Translations under genes and position numbers: made by a program | Part shown: one piece after another, positions 21,719 through 32,013 of the stretch | Layout of the letters: each line of letters begins with the position of its first letter | Numbering within the stretch: the stretch's first letter is position 1 | The notes under the pieces: model-generated | The model's database searches: none | What the model was told of the DNA's origin: nothing | Seen by the model: the letters and a program-made list of their open reading frames with translations, nothing else | Assembly (NCBI RefSeq): GCF_004379255.2 | Contig: NC_056039.1 | Coordinates: 24,193,883 to 24,257,882, forward strand | From: Salvia splendens | Lineage: Eukaryota; Streptophyta; Magnoliopsida; Lamiales; Lamiaceae | DNA: 64,000 bases | Direction of reading: 5' to 3'

Positions 21719-23473
21719 CCACCCCAATGACCAGTTAGTTTTTCTTTATCTTTTTCAGTTTTAGTTTTATTTGTTGTTTTAGGTAGAGTACTTTTGGGTA
21801 GTATGTGTGTTGCAAACCCCATTCACAATACTTTGGCGCATGAGTATGTGTTTGTTTTCTTGGCGTATGCATGTTAACTCACACTTAGCCTATTGCATAG
21901 CCTAAGTGTGAGGAGTCTAGGTATATCTGTGTTGTGTTTGTTTAATTCTGTTTAGGTTTTCAACTCTCCCACTTAGCCTATTGCATAGTGTAAGTGTGAG
22001 AAGTTTTTAGCCTAAGTTTGTTTTGTCCTTGTTTGTTTTTATGTCTGTATGTCGGCCATACTAGCCATTCCAATTTTCCACTTCACAGCCGTATCCGAGG
22101 GAAGACACTTGTGAAGTGGGAGGGGGGATACAATGGCCAGTATGACATGTATATATGTGTGATCTGTCTTAACTGAACGTGTCAGTGTTTGTCTACGTCA
22201 AGTTTTTTTTATATATATATGTGTGTTGATTGGGCTTAAAACTCAACTGCCTCGAACTGACAGTGAGGAGAATTGAGGGAGATAAGGCATGCTGGACAAT
22301 GGAAACCACCCCCCTTAGTATCTCCTAGTCAGTATAGATGATGCAAGTATGCGAGAAAAACTCATCCTTAGAGCCAGATGCAAAAGTTCTCTTAAATGGT
22401 GAGTTATAAGCCTAAGTGGAACCACTTTCCACTAATCTAGAAAAGAAAAGAGTGGCTGCCACATGATGCCTAGGGTAAGGTGACTTCGTGTAGCAAGTCC
22501 TGAAGCCAGTAGGAAACCCCCCCCCCCCACCAAAAAAAACCATCCCTTAGAACCACTCTTTCTAGCCAAATCTCTACCCAGATATAACCCACTAGCCACT
22601 GGGACTGTGTGTGTGCGAGGCATAAGGCAAGAAGGCGACTGGCCAGGATGACATACAGGAAAAACCAACTGGAGAAAGAAGTTGAGGGGCAAGGAGAAAA
22701 TCGACCAGGTAAAATTAAAAAATAAGAAGGAATAAGGGTGGCGAAGCCACAAAAAGAAGGAAAAAAAGGAAGAAGAATTGAAGAAAAATGGTCGGAAACA
22801 CTTGACCACAAAAAGAAGGAAGAAAGAATACGGGTGGCGAAGCCACAAAGAAGCTACTGACCAGTTAGAGTCCAATATCAGGAAACGTCCAGCCGAAAAG
22901 AAGCAACAACCAAGAGCCCAAATGCACACAGTTCCCCACGTCAAAATAAAGTAATAGTTTTTGAACCATAGAGCCTTAGGAATATCCACCCCAAATACTA
23001 CAAACTAATAGCCCCATTACAAGCCTTAAAGCCCTTCAGGAGCTGCACGTGAGATCTGAGTCCGAAGCATCTATGGTTCAACATTTTGAGAGAAGACAGT
23101 CCTAACATCCCCGGTTAGGAATGAGTGACTGAGCGAATCTGGTGTTTGGCCGAGAGTTTGGGTGATCTTGACGAGCAGATATACTGATTGGGAAGGAAAA
23201 GGGGGGCGGTAGAAGTTTAAGGCTGTCTAAGGCCGGATTGCACCTTATCCCAAGGGGAGGGATGGTTGAAAATGTAGCTCGATCAATGTGTTTAAGTGCT
23301 TATGTGTCTGTTTATACGTGTTTGTCGGCCGTGTATGTGTTTTTCTTTGCGTCATAGTTTCGAGTCTAGTTTAGGATAGGGTAGTCAGGGGTGTAACCAG
23401 GCTAGAATTCGACTTATTTCTTTTTGTTTGTTCTTTACGCTTGAGGACAAGTATGTGGTAAGTGTGAGTTGTT
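21719..23473 (+). other. Athila-B 3' UTR with hairpin cluster
   Basis: 1.75 kb without a gene. It holds three stem-loops: 21878-21912 (11-bp perfect stem CTCACACTTAG, with an inner CTAT/ATAG stem), 21964-22000, and 22078-22119 (10-bp perfect stem CCACTTCACA). It also holds a TA-rich run near 22207, and homopolymer-rich sequence (a C run near 22518-22527). A conserved GGACAAGTATGTGGTAAGTG segment precedes the 3' LTR. No classic long polypurine tract is evident. Confidence 0.65.
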
Positions 23474-24990
23474 TGATAAGTCGCATTCTAGACATTGGTT
23501 ACTGGTCAGTATATGTGCATAATTGGATTATATCTGCAAAACAGTTGCTAAAGTGTGCAGGGAAAGGGTTCCAAGCAGTAGGAAGGGTTTCAGATAACTC
23601 AGGTGAAAAGAGCGCCAGAAGGGAGCAATACAGATCAGGATGCATACCAAAAAAGGCTCGAGATGGAGAAGAAGGATTGCTGGGAAGGATCAACCACAAA
23701 CGAGGGAAAAAGAATCATTTCACGAAGAGAGTCTACCCTAAAAATCAAGGGCAGGCCTCCCTATAAAAGGAAGCCACTTCGAGAGAGGAGGAGAGGATCA
23801 TCTACATTCACACTTAGTTAGAATATTTTCTCTCGGTAGATCAGTTTCCTTCAGCATTGTCCTACATCTTCTCATTCCTGCCACAGCCATGATCATCTGA
23901 AGTTCCAGAAGTCCGCCGGAGATTCGCCTTCCACCGTTCTAACCAGTTCATTTCGTAGTTATAGCTGTTTCATCGCCCGAAGTGGCAAAACAATCTTTAT
24001 TTGCTTTCTAGTTAATCTTTACTTGTTTCCCTTTCGTTGGATCTGTTGCATAACTTAGTTCTAGTTTATCTTTTGAAGTATTTCGTTGAGATCCAAACGC
24101 TTTATGCAATGAAGTTGTTTTAATGCATCTCTTTCGGGTTGAATCTGTTTCATTCTGCCTAGGTAGCTTAGATCTAGTTGTTTGCGGTTGTTTCTAAGTG
24201 TTGAAGCATGATTTCATTTGGAGTTGCTCGATCTGTGATTGTTAGTTCAGTAGCTGTTTAGATTTATTTTCCCGAAGTGTCTTAGTGTGAAATCCGAGTT
24301 TACGTTATTCTGCCACCTTGCATGTCGTCCAGTATGAGTAGGTCTTGATTTCGCTCGTTTAATTTTTGAATTTTAGTGAGTTAATTTGTTGTTCTGAACT
24401 GTGGAGTTGTTAATCTGTAATTTCATCTATGGAATCAGAGGTTGTTCGATTTTGTTCGTGCTTGTTGAAGAAGACAACATCCACATCCAAGTTTGGGACC
24501 ACGTTGCTTTTTAGTTACTTTTTTCTTTTGTCCTTTGCCTTTTATGTTGGTACCTACAGATCTGACAGAGTAGCCACCTAACTACCTCTTATTCTCTGAT
24601 ATTCCGTTTAGCCTTTTATATTAACCATCTACTTTCCACATGTCCATGAAACACCTTGTCCCCCACTCTCACGTACACAGCCACATGTCGTTCACCTTCA
24701 CACCATCCAGTCAGTAGAGTACACCCTTTAATTCCTGTGTAGGTAGAATCTCAACCCAAGCGTGGTAGCTAACCCAACCCTTCCAGAATATCACCACAAT
24801 TACCCAAACGCATCATCTCTGTGGGATTCGACCCTTACCCCCACTATACTAATCAGTAGAAGTGGGTTGAGGAGTTTAATTGATACCAGGTTTAGGTTGT
24901 CGTGCCAATGACTCAACTAGGTTGGGATATTATCCTGATCACTTGGACGCACACGTGCATATAACACAATACCGAAAACCTGCTCTTTCA
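23474..24990 (+). repeat. Athila-B 3' LTR
   Basis: 1517 bp, TGATAAGTCG to CTCTTTCA, paired with 10677-12098. It contains a CCCTATAAAAGGAAG box (23757-23771) that is the likely promoter TATA, present also in the 5' LTR (10961-10975) and in Athila-C. Confidence 0.93.
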
Positions 24991-24995
24991 ATCAA

Positions 24996-25726
24996 CAACC
25001 CCGGAAGTGCTTCTGGGAAAAGGTCCTTGAGACCTACCACCAGATCAAGCCGAGAGGGTCCCGCAAGCGCACATATAAAATGCTCTGCTCTCACTTTGAC
25101 CGAGCCGACAGACAGGTCAAAAAATTCTGCGGCATCTACTCGACCGAAGCGGCGCACTACCAAAGAGGCGCCACGAGAGCCGACATTCTGAAGGCGGCTT
25201 TGCGCGTCTACAACCAGGACACCAGCAAACAATTCAAATTTGTTGATATTTGGCAGGCCGTCAAGGACGAGGAACGGTGGGCCGGCGGTGTCAGCTCTAG
25301 CTCGGGCTCAACCTCGAAGCGCACGAAGCACACGGCGAGTGGCCAATACTCGTCTGGTGACACCGGTGAGGGCAGCGACGCACAAGAGGATGCATCGCAT
25401 GAGTTTGCGGGTACGGCCGGCGATGACGGGGGACCCAGCCGTGGGCGACGTCGGCCGCAAGGGACGAAAGCGACGAAAGCGACTAGAGCGAGGAATGGCT
25501 GAGGCGAATCAAGCCAGGCGGCCTCGGGATCGGGTTCGGGCTCGGGGGAGGCTCGAACACCCTTATGGCGGTGTACATGACCGCCAAAATGGCAGACACT
25601 TCCCGCTTCTCGCCCGCCCAATACCAAGCCTGGTGGAACAAAATTGTGTATATGGCAGCACAACTTGGCCTTCCGCCTCCTATTGCACCTCCACCGCCTT
25701 CGGGGGATGATTGGCCTGCGGAGTAG
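24996..25726 (+). pseudogene. Harbinger-1 ORF1 (Myb/SANT-like), 3' part
   Basis: With one copy of the ATCAA duplication excluded, the reading frame continues from 10676 without shift: CFWEKVLETYHQIKPRGSR, then YKMLCSHFDRADRQVKKFCG, then the alpha-helical QYN/DIWQAVKDEERWAGG segment. A Ser/Thr-rich linker follows. The conserved C-terminal piece RFSPAQYQAWWNKIVYMAAQ is found at about 25590-25660 in another frame, ending in TAG at 25724-25726. At least one frameshift therefore lies between about 25440 and 25590. The gene is broken by the Athila insertion and by shifts. Confidence 0.78.
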
Positions 25727-26053
25727 TTTTTTTATTTTCTTTAAATTTGTATTTTAAATTATGCAATGTTTAATTTTTTAGGATTTTAATTGTGTGTTTT
25801 TTATTTTTTTAAATTTTAAGTTGTAATTTTTTTTATGTTGTGTGTTTTTTAATGAAGTGTGTTTGTTTTAATTGAATTGGGTTGGAAATAAAAATAAAAA
25901 ATGAAATTGAATGAATAGTAATTTAAAGGACGGTTAAGGGACGGAAGGTTGCAGGTTCCGTCCCTTAGTTAAGGGATGAAGTAAAAAAGTACAGTGGGGC
26001 CCTCAAATAGTATTTTAAGGGATAGTATAGAGACAACGTAGTGGATGGCCTTA

Positions 26054-26987
26054 GCTAGATGAAAATCAACCATGAAAAATATGACAAATACTTAGATTTG
26101 AGAAATCTGAACAAGATGCAGTAAAGACCCGTATATTGTAGACTCGAGCATTTCAGGATGCATAACTTTAGTAAAGGTTCAGATTGATTAAATGGGCCAC
26201 AATATATCACGTACTACCCGTATATTTGGTGTTGTTCCAAAAATAAAATGCAAAAATGAGTTGGGTTTGCAGTATAATTCGAGAAGTTTTTTACAGCAAA
26301 AACGAGACTTGGTATATGGTTGGAGATGGAGGCTCCGTTTGGTATTACGGAATTGGAGCTTCCAATTCTAAATCCAATATTAGGTACCACAAAATATTTG
26401 GATTTTGAATTGAATCATAATTTTAATTCCCCCCTATTCCACAATTTGAATTCTATATGAAAAGTTGATAATTGAAATTTCAAATAATAATAAAATAACA
26501 CTTTCACACAAAACACACGCCTACACACACAGCCCCATGCACACATACACAAACCTGCACACATACACAAACATACATAAACCTGCACACACACAACATA
26601 CCATTGCTCACAGACACACATATAGACACGCACTCACCTGCCCATACACATAACACACACTGCATAATTTTTTTGAATTCAAATTCTTATCAATTATATC
26701 ATTTAACCGAGCAAAGCATTTGGAATTGAATTATAATTCAATTATTTCAAATTCAATTCCATAAAATTATAATACCAATTCAATTCTAATTCTGCGTACA
26801 GCACGGACCCAGAGTGTTTTTTTTGTACCATCTCGTACACAAGAAAACTGTAGTGAGGACTCTCTCCATGACTTGGACTCAGTCATCAAGTCTCCCCTTG
26901 CCTCTGGAATACTTGTACATTTTCACAATCAATTTATAGAAGAATACTTAATTCTTTGCAAAGCAAGTTCACACATAGCCCGTAGTT
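26054..26987 (+). other. Region upstream of the LecRK gene
   Basis: No gene seen. It has an AT-rich, internally repetitive block (26330-26800) bounded by CTCCGTTTGGTATTACGG on the left and AATTGAATTATAATTCAATT-like repeats on the right. It may be a decayed MITE, but I could not find matching ends. The promoter of the downstream kinase should lie here. No convincing TATA box was found. Confidence 0.4.
26503..26665. repeat. CA-rich degenerate microsatellite
   Basis: Imperfect (CA)n with repeated ACCTGCACACATACACAAAC-like units, about 160 bp. Small reading frames across it are artefacts of the repeat. Confidence 0.8.
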
Positions 26988-27594
26988 ATGTCTAAATCGC
27001 TTTGCATCTTCCTCTTCCTGACCTTGTTCGCAAATGCAACATTCTCATTATCCTTCGACATGTCTCCCATCACAAAATCGGATGGCGGCCACCTCAACCT
27101 CACCGGGGACACCTACATTACCGAGGAAGGCATCCAAGTCACAACTAACGAGCGCGACCAAGCCCGGGGTGGTCGAGTTGGCCGCGCCACGTACTCCGAG
27201 CTCCTGCATTTGTGGGACAAAGCCTCGCAACAAATGGCCGATTTCTCCACCCACTTCTCCTTTGTCATAGATTCTTCTGGCAGCTACAACTTTGGCGACG
27301 ACCTTGCCTTCTTTCTGGCTCCCTATGGCTCCACCATCAAGCCATGGGAAAGCGGTAGCGGCCTCAGCCTCGGCCTCGACAACGCCACTTCTCTCTCGGT
27401 GTTGGACACCTTCGTCGCGGTGCAGTTCGACACGTACCCCAATCCTGTCATCGACCTGCCTTATGACGGCCGTTTCTTCATCCCGCACGTGGGAATCGAT
27501 ATCGGTACTGATACAAAGACATGGTACTGATACTAATTCATAGGATTCCATCCTAAAACCAACTGTTGATAGTAAGAGCGACCCATGAGACTTA

Positions 27595-29519
27595 GGGCAC
27601 CCACAATGGGGCGCCCGATGGCAATCCCGATAGCGGCCATCGTCCTCAGGCCAGACGATGCCTCCATTGTGGGTGCCCGCCATCGTCTGCGCCCTACGCC
27701 AACGCCCGATGCATTGTCCGCAGAAGAAGCATGGACGATGGCCTATCGTCCTCGCCATCGGGCGCCCCATTGTGGGCTAAGCGGATGATGGGCGCGGACG
27801 ATGGCCTATCGTCCACGCCATCAGGTGCCCTATTGTTGGCTAGGCGAACGATGGGCGCGGACGATGGCACGCAGTTTTTATTTTTTATTTTTCTGAATTT
27901 TTTCTATTTAAACCTCATTTCTCATTCACTTGTTCATACGAACATCTCGCCTCTCTCATTTCGCTCATCTCTCACATTTCTACCTCTCTCGCATACCAAA
28001 ATGAACCACGACGACGACACCACTAGTTCTAGTTCCTCAAAGTCAGGTAGTTCGACCTCGGAAGCCTTAGATGCAGCTGTTGAAGAGGTCATGGCAGAAT
28101 GCTTAGTCGAAATGAAGAACGAGGAGGCGGCGGAGCAGATCCACATGCCTATTCGAGGTACGACGTGACCACACGGCAGCTCACCAACGTCTGGTTGCAG
28201 ACTATTTTGCCGATCAACCACGGTGGGGACCGACTGTTTTCCGCCGCCGGTTTAGAATGCCGCATTACCTTTTTCTCAGCATTGTCCGGACGTTGTCGTA
28301 ATGTGATGAATACATGACGTATCGGGAAGACGGCATTGGTAGATCCGGCCTTACACCGTTGCAAAAGTGCACGGCTGCAATCCGTCAGTTGGCCTACGGC
28401 ACCACGACGGACATCTTCGACGAGTACCTCCACGTCGGGGATACAACAGGCCGGGAGTGCCTGAGGAAATTTTGTAGGGGAGTTGTGGAGGCCTACGACG
28501 ATACATATTTGCGCAAGCCGACTGCCACTGATTTCCAGGGCATGATGAAGATGCACGAGACGGCACACGGCTTTCCTAGAATGCAAGGGAGCATCGACTG
28601 TATGCACTGGCAGTGGAAGAATTGTCCGACGGCGTGGAGAGGCCAATTCACTAGTGGATACAAGGGAAGCCACCCGACGATGATCCTCAAAGCCGCGCTG
28701 ACCATCGGCTCTGGATCTGGCATGCTTACTTCGGCGTAGCCGGGTCGAACAACGACATTAACGTCTTCAACTCATCCACCCTCTTCACCGAGCAATGGAA
28801 TGGCATGGCCCGGCCATCGAGTTCACTGCCAACAGGCGCCAATACGACATGGGGTACTACTTGGCCGATGGCATATTCCCACGGTGGCATGTTTTTGGTA
28901 AGACGATCAGCTGCCCAATTGGTGAGAAGATGGTTTTATTTGCGCAAAAGCAGGAGTCGGCGCGGAAGGATGTCGAGCGGGCATTTGTTGTGCCCCAAGC
29001 ACGGTGGGCAATTGTGAAAGGGCCGGCTTGTCTCTGGTTCAAGTAAGTCATCGCCGATGTCATGTATGCGTGCATAATCATGTACAACATGATAGTCGAG
29101 CATGAAGGTGGGAGCATCACCGAGTGGAATGATGATGACGGTGCATCTAGCTCGTCCAGCACGGCGACCGAGCCCCCCGCTAGAGGATTACCGCCGGGCT
29201 TCAATGAGGTTCTATATAGACAGGCCTCAATGCGCAACCAACAAGACCATGCTCAGCTCATGAACGACATGATTGAAGAAGTGTGGGCCCGTAACCGCCG
29301 TCGCTGAGTTTGCGTATTTTTTTAATTCGTATTGTAATGTATTAATTTTTATAAATGAAATGAAGTTTTTTCCCAATTTTTGTAGTTATTTAAATATTCA
29401 ATTAAAAAATGCATAGGGCGAGCCTTAGGGCGCCCCACCGCAGATGGAGGGTAGGAGGATAAAACTGATGACGTGGCGCTCCATAGAGCGCGCCTTAGGG
29501 CGCCCCATTGTGGATGACC
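27595..29519 (+). mobile_element. Harbinger-2: PIF/Harbinger element in the LecRK intron, TSD TTA
   Basis: 1925 bp. Terminal inverted repeats GGGCACCCACAATGGGG (27595) and GGTCATCCACAATGGGG (complement, ending 29519) match at 20 of 22 terminal positions, and both run into CGCCC. TTA duplications flank it (27592-27594 and 29520-29522). It contains a transposase pseudogene but no Myb-like ORF1. Left subterminal tandem repeats of about 66 bp (GGACGATGGCCTATCGTCC units, 27731-27870) and right subterminal repeats (GCCTTAGGGCGCCCCA, twice, about 29410-29510) are present. Confidence 0.92.
28001..29307 (+). pseudogene. Harbinger-2 transposase (DDE, plant transposon protein type), broken
   Basis: The N-terminal part (28001-28168) is acidic and Ser-rich. 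Then, in shifted frames, come RRRFRMPHYLFLSIV (about 28240-28290), LTPLQKCTAAIRQLAYGT and IDCMHWQWKNCP (28314-28690, first catalytic Asp). After a shift near 28695 comes GSNNDINVFN (about 28745, second Asp). After another, from 28795, comes MGYYLADGIFPRWHVF and KDVERAF (catalytic Glu). A TAA at 29044-29046 precedes a normal C-terminus ending in WARNRRR at 29307. So D, D and E are all still visible, but at least three frameshifts and one stop prevent expression. It would have acted with an ORF1 Myb-like protein such as the one in Harbinger-1. Confidence 0.87.
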
Positions 29520-30474
29520 TTATACAGTGTTTAAGACTTTCAGTTATCCCTTTATATTAATTAAAGATACAAATTGTTAGAACTATGATCTATGCAAAAA
29601 TCTTATTACAAAACGCAGAGTTAAACATACAAAGGTCATTTTTAAGTTATTGTTAGTTTATTTTTAGGTCAATTTCGTAACAATGACCTAAAATGATCTA
29701 AAAATGAATTTTATAGAATGACTTAAAACTAATTAGTAATAACCTTTCATGTTTTTGGTTAATTATTCACCACCAGATTGGAAAATCTCATGGATTTGGT
29801 TTTCACTTGAGATCAATTTTGTTTTTATTATAGGATCCTATAGTGTTATATTTATTTTTTGTTTTATTTGCCAACAGGTACAACAATATATCTGCAGGCT
29901 GGCAAAATGATGCTTGGATTCATTACAATTCCAGCACCAACTTATTAAAGGTCATTTTCACAGGCAACAATAGCGGAATATTCCGACGGGACGACCTCCT
30001 CTACGTGGTCGATCTCCGAAATCACTTGTCGGAATACGTCACCGTCGGATTCACAGCTGCCACCGGAGCCTCCTTCAAGCAAAACAACGTCAAATCTTGG
30101 AATTTCTCTTCGACTGTTCTGGCTTCAGATAAACTAGTGCCAAGTCCCACCCCACAACCACAACCTATCAACAATGGCGGAAAGGAAACGGAAAGCCAAC
30201 AACCTCAAGCCTCCAACAAAGGCGCAAAGAAGAAAAGACTGATATTTGGACTTGGTGGTGCATGTGCTGCCATAATCTTCATCATCCTTGCTTCCACTTC
30301 CACATTTTGTTTCTTGTCAAGAAACAAGAAAAAAAAGGATCTGAGGAGGAGCATCACATGTACAAGGGGCTAGACTTGGAGGAGCAGCAATTGGATAACG
30401 AGTTCAAAATTTGCAATGGCCCGAAAAAATTCTCCTACAGAGAATTGGTTGATGCAACGAATGATTTTGCAGCG

Positions 30475-30916
30475 TGGAAAGATTCTATTTTTGGTAATGC
30501 ATGTTAATGGAATTCCATTTTAATGAAGGGTTTTAGTTGTATTCCGACTCAGGGAGTGACGCATAACCATTATGCGTCGTTAATAGAGAGACGCATAACC
30601 ATCATGCGTCTTTATTTAGTGACGCATAAGCATTATGCGTCTTTAAAGACGCAACACAGTTGTGCGTCTTTCTTAAATGACACATAACACTTATGCGTCT
30701 TTTCCTAGCGACGCATAACACTTATGCGTCTTCTGTCGGGTTTTAAAACAGGTAGAAGGCTTCGCAGCACAGAGCAGAAGCAGTGAACCAAGAGAACAAA
30801 CCGGCGGAAATCGTCTAGGGTCGACTTCATCCGACGAATCCCAGCAATTTCCGGTGAATTTCCATCATTTTCAAACATATTCCGGTAATTGTTCTTCAAT
30901 TTAGCTAAGTACATCC
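30475..30916 (+). repeat. MULE left terminal inverted repeat with six palindromes
   Basis: Six 21-bp imperfect palindromes, GACGCATAA-(3 nt)-TTATGCGTC, start at 30558, 30590, 30621, 30648, 30679 and 30710 (spacings 32, 31, 27, 31, 31). The TIR ends near 30916 with TCCGGTAATTGTTCTTCAAT and is the likely promoter of the PMD gene. Confidence 0.85.
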
Positions 30917-32013
30917 TTTATTGCGTAATTTGTGCAGGTTTTCCGTAATTTAGAAAAATTAGGGTTTATGAAGAAATTGATGGGTTTTTGGTCGATTTTG
31001 TTGTTTTGTTGCCATATTTGTGTATTTCATATGCATACAATTCAATGGGTAGAAGTAAGTGATTCAGTTTTTGTAATTGCGCCCCTTTTGTTGCCTATTT
31101 GAATCTTGATTATGTTTTCAAATTGAATATAGCTTGTGGTTTTCAATTGAAGTTGCAATTTAGTTAGATTGTTGAGTTTTTACGATAAAAATTGAATCTT
31201 GGTTATGTTTTACAATATATTTCAAAAAAAATTTGGGTGAATGTTTTGAAGTAGATGGCATCTGCAAGTTTCGAAGAACAGTTATGTTATGGACCTGGGG
31301 ATCCATCATTACTCTTTCATCAAAACGAACACATTTCAGCCTCATTGTTGGCAAATGGCACAATAAATGTTTTGAGAGTTCGTAGGACGGAGAGTAAGGT
31401 TTGGGCAGTGCCAATGCATGAAAATGTGAAGCATTGGCTTGATGTATGAGGTTTCAAAGGCGTGTTGGAATGTGAAAGGCCGATGAGGATGGGCAACGAG
31501 ATTATAACTGCCTTGATCGAGCGCTGGAGGCCTGAGACACACTGTTTCCACCTACCAGTTGGAGAAGTTACCGCAACCTTACAGGATGTGCAAAGCCTGT
31601 GGGGTTTGAGAGCAGACGGTCATGTTTTCACTGGCCGTGACTACCCTATCGGATATGAAGATTGGCCTAGCAAGTGTCGAGATGTGCTGGGATGGATACC
31701 TGACGCAGAAACAGAAACGAAGCAGGGCGGTTTGTTAATGACATCTCTTATCCACCAAGCGACGATACCTTTGGGAGATAGGTTGCATGATTATGCATAC
31801 ATTCAAAGAGCACGTATACATGCTCTGATATTGTTAGGGGGGCTTATTATACCGGACACCACAGGGTGCAAGGTCCCTTTTATTTGGTTAAATGCCTTTG
31901 ACGATCCGAAAGAAGTGTCTACTATCAGTTGGGGTAGTGCTGCTTTAGCATTTCTGTATCATTATTTGTGCGAGGCTTCTGCATGCAGGCAGAAAAGAGA
32001 TGTGGGTGGACCT

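Larger units (their letters stand above)
10677..24990 (+). mobile_element. Athila-B: complete Athila-type Ty3/gypsy retrotransposon, TSD ATCAA
   Basis: This 14.3-kb element has two LTRs (TGATAAG ... CTCTTTCA), perfect ATCAA duplications (10672-10676 and 24991-24995), a tRNA-Asp primer site, gag, pol (protease, RT, RNase H, integrase) and a third ORF downstream of integrase. Large size, gag-pol-ORF3 order, the tRNA-Asp primer and the FMDDF RT motif all fit the Athila lineage. I counted 17 differences in the first ~260 aligned LTR bases (about 6-7%), so insertion is not recent. All genes contain stops or shifts, so it is not autonomous now. Confidence 0.95.
9820..26050 (+). mobile_element. Harbinger-1: PIF/Harbinger-type element, TSD TTA, split by Athila-B
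   Basis: Terminal inverted repeats GGCCATCCACTACG (9820-9833) and its complement CGTAGTGGATGGCC (26037-26050) are flanked by TTA (9817-9819 and 26051-26053). A 3-bp TTA duplication with a GG..C terminus is the PIF/Harbinger signature. Removing Athila-B leaves about 1.9 kb holding only a Myb/SANT-type ORF1 and no DDE transposase. This copy would be non-autonomous unless a transposase gene has been lost. Its right half carries the poly-T rich tail downstream of ORF1. Confidence 0.88.
27524..29877 (+). other. LecRK intron in the lectin domain
   Basis: The donor ACATG^GTACTG and acceptor TTTGCCAACAG^GTACAA join so that ...K-T-W-Y-N-N-I-S... reads through in frame. Without the intron, translation stops three bases later (TGA 27528-27530). 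Subtracting the Harbinger element leaves about 426 bp, a normal intron size. Most Arabidopsis L-type LecRK genes are intronless, so the intron is a notable structural trait. Confidence 0.8.

Noticed and set aside
26415..26653. Cys/Val- or His/Thr-rich small proteins
   Set aside because: They are translations of a CA microsatellite.
26330..26800. A further MITE upstream of LecRK
   Set aside because: The left side resembles a MITE end, but I could not find a matching inverted end or a duplication.
30558..30730. Regular palindromic repeats with short spacers, superficially CRISPR-like
   Set aside because: Spacers are only about 6-11 nt and not unique. The array sits in a MULE TIR and is mirrored at the other end; the DNA is eukaryotic.
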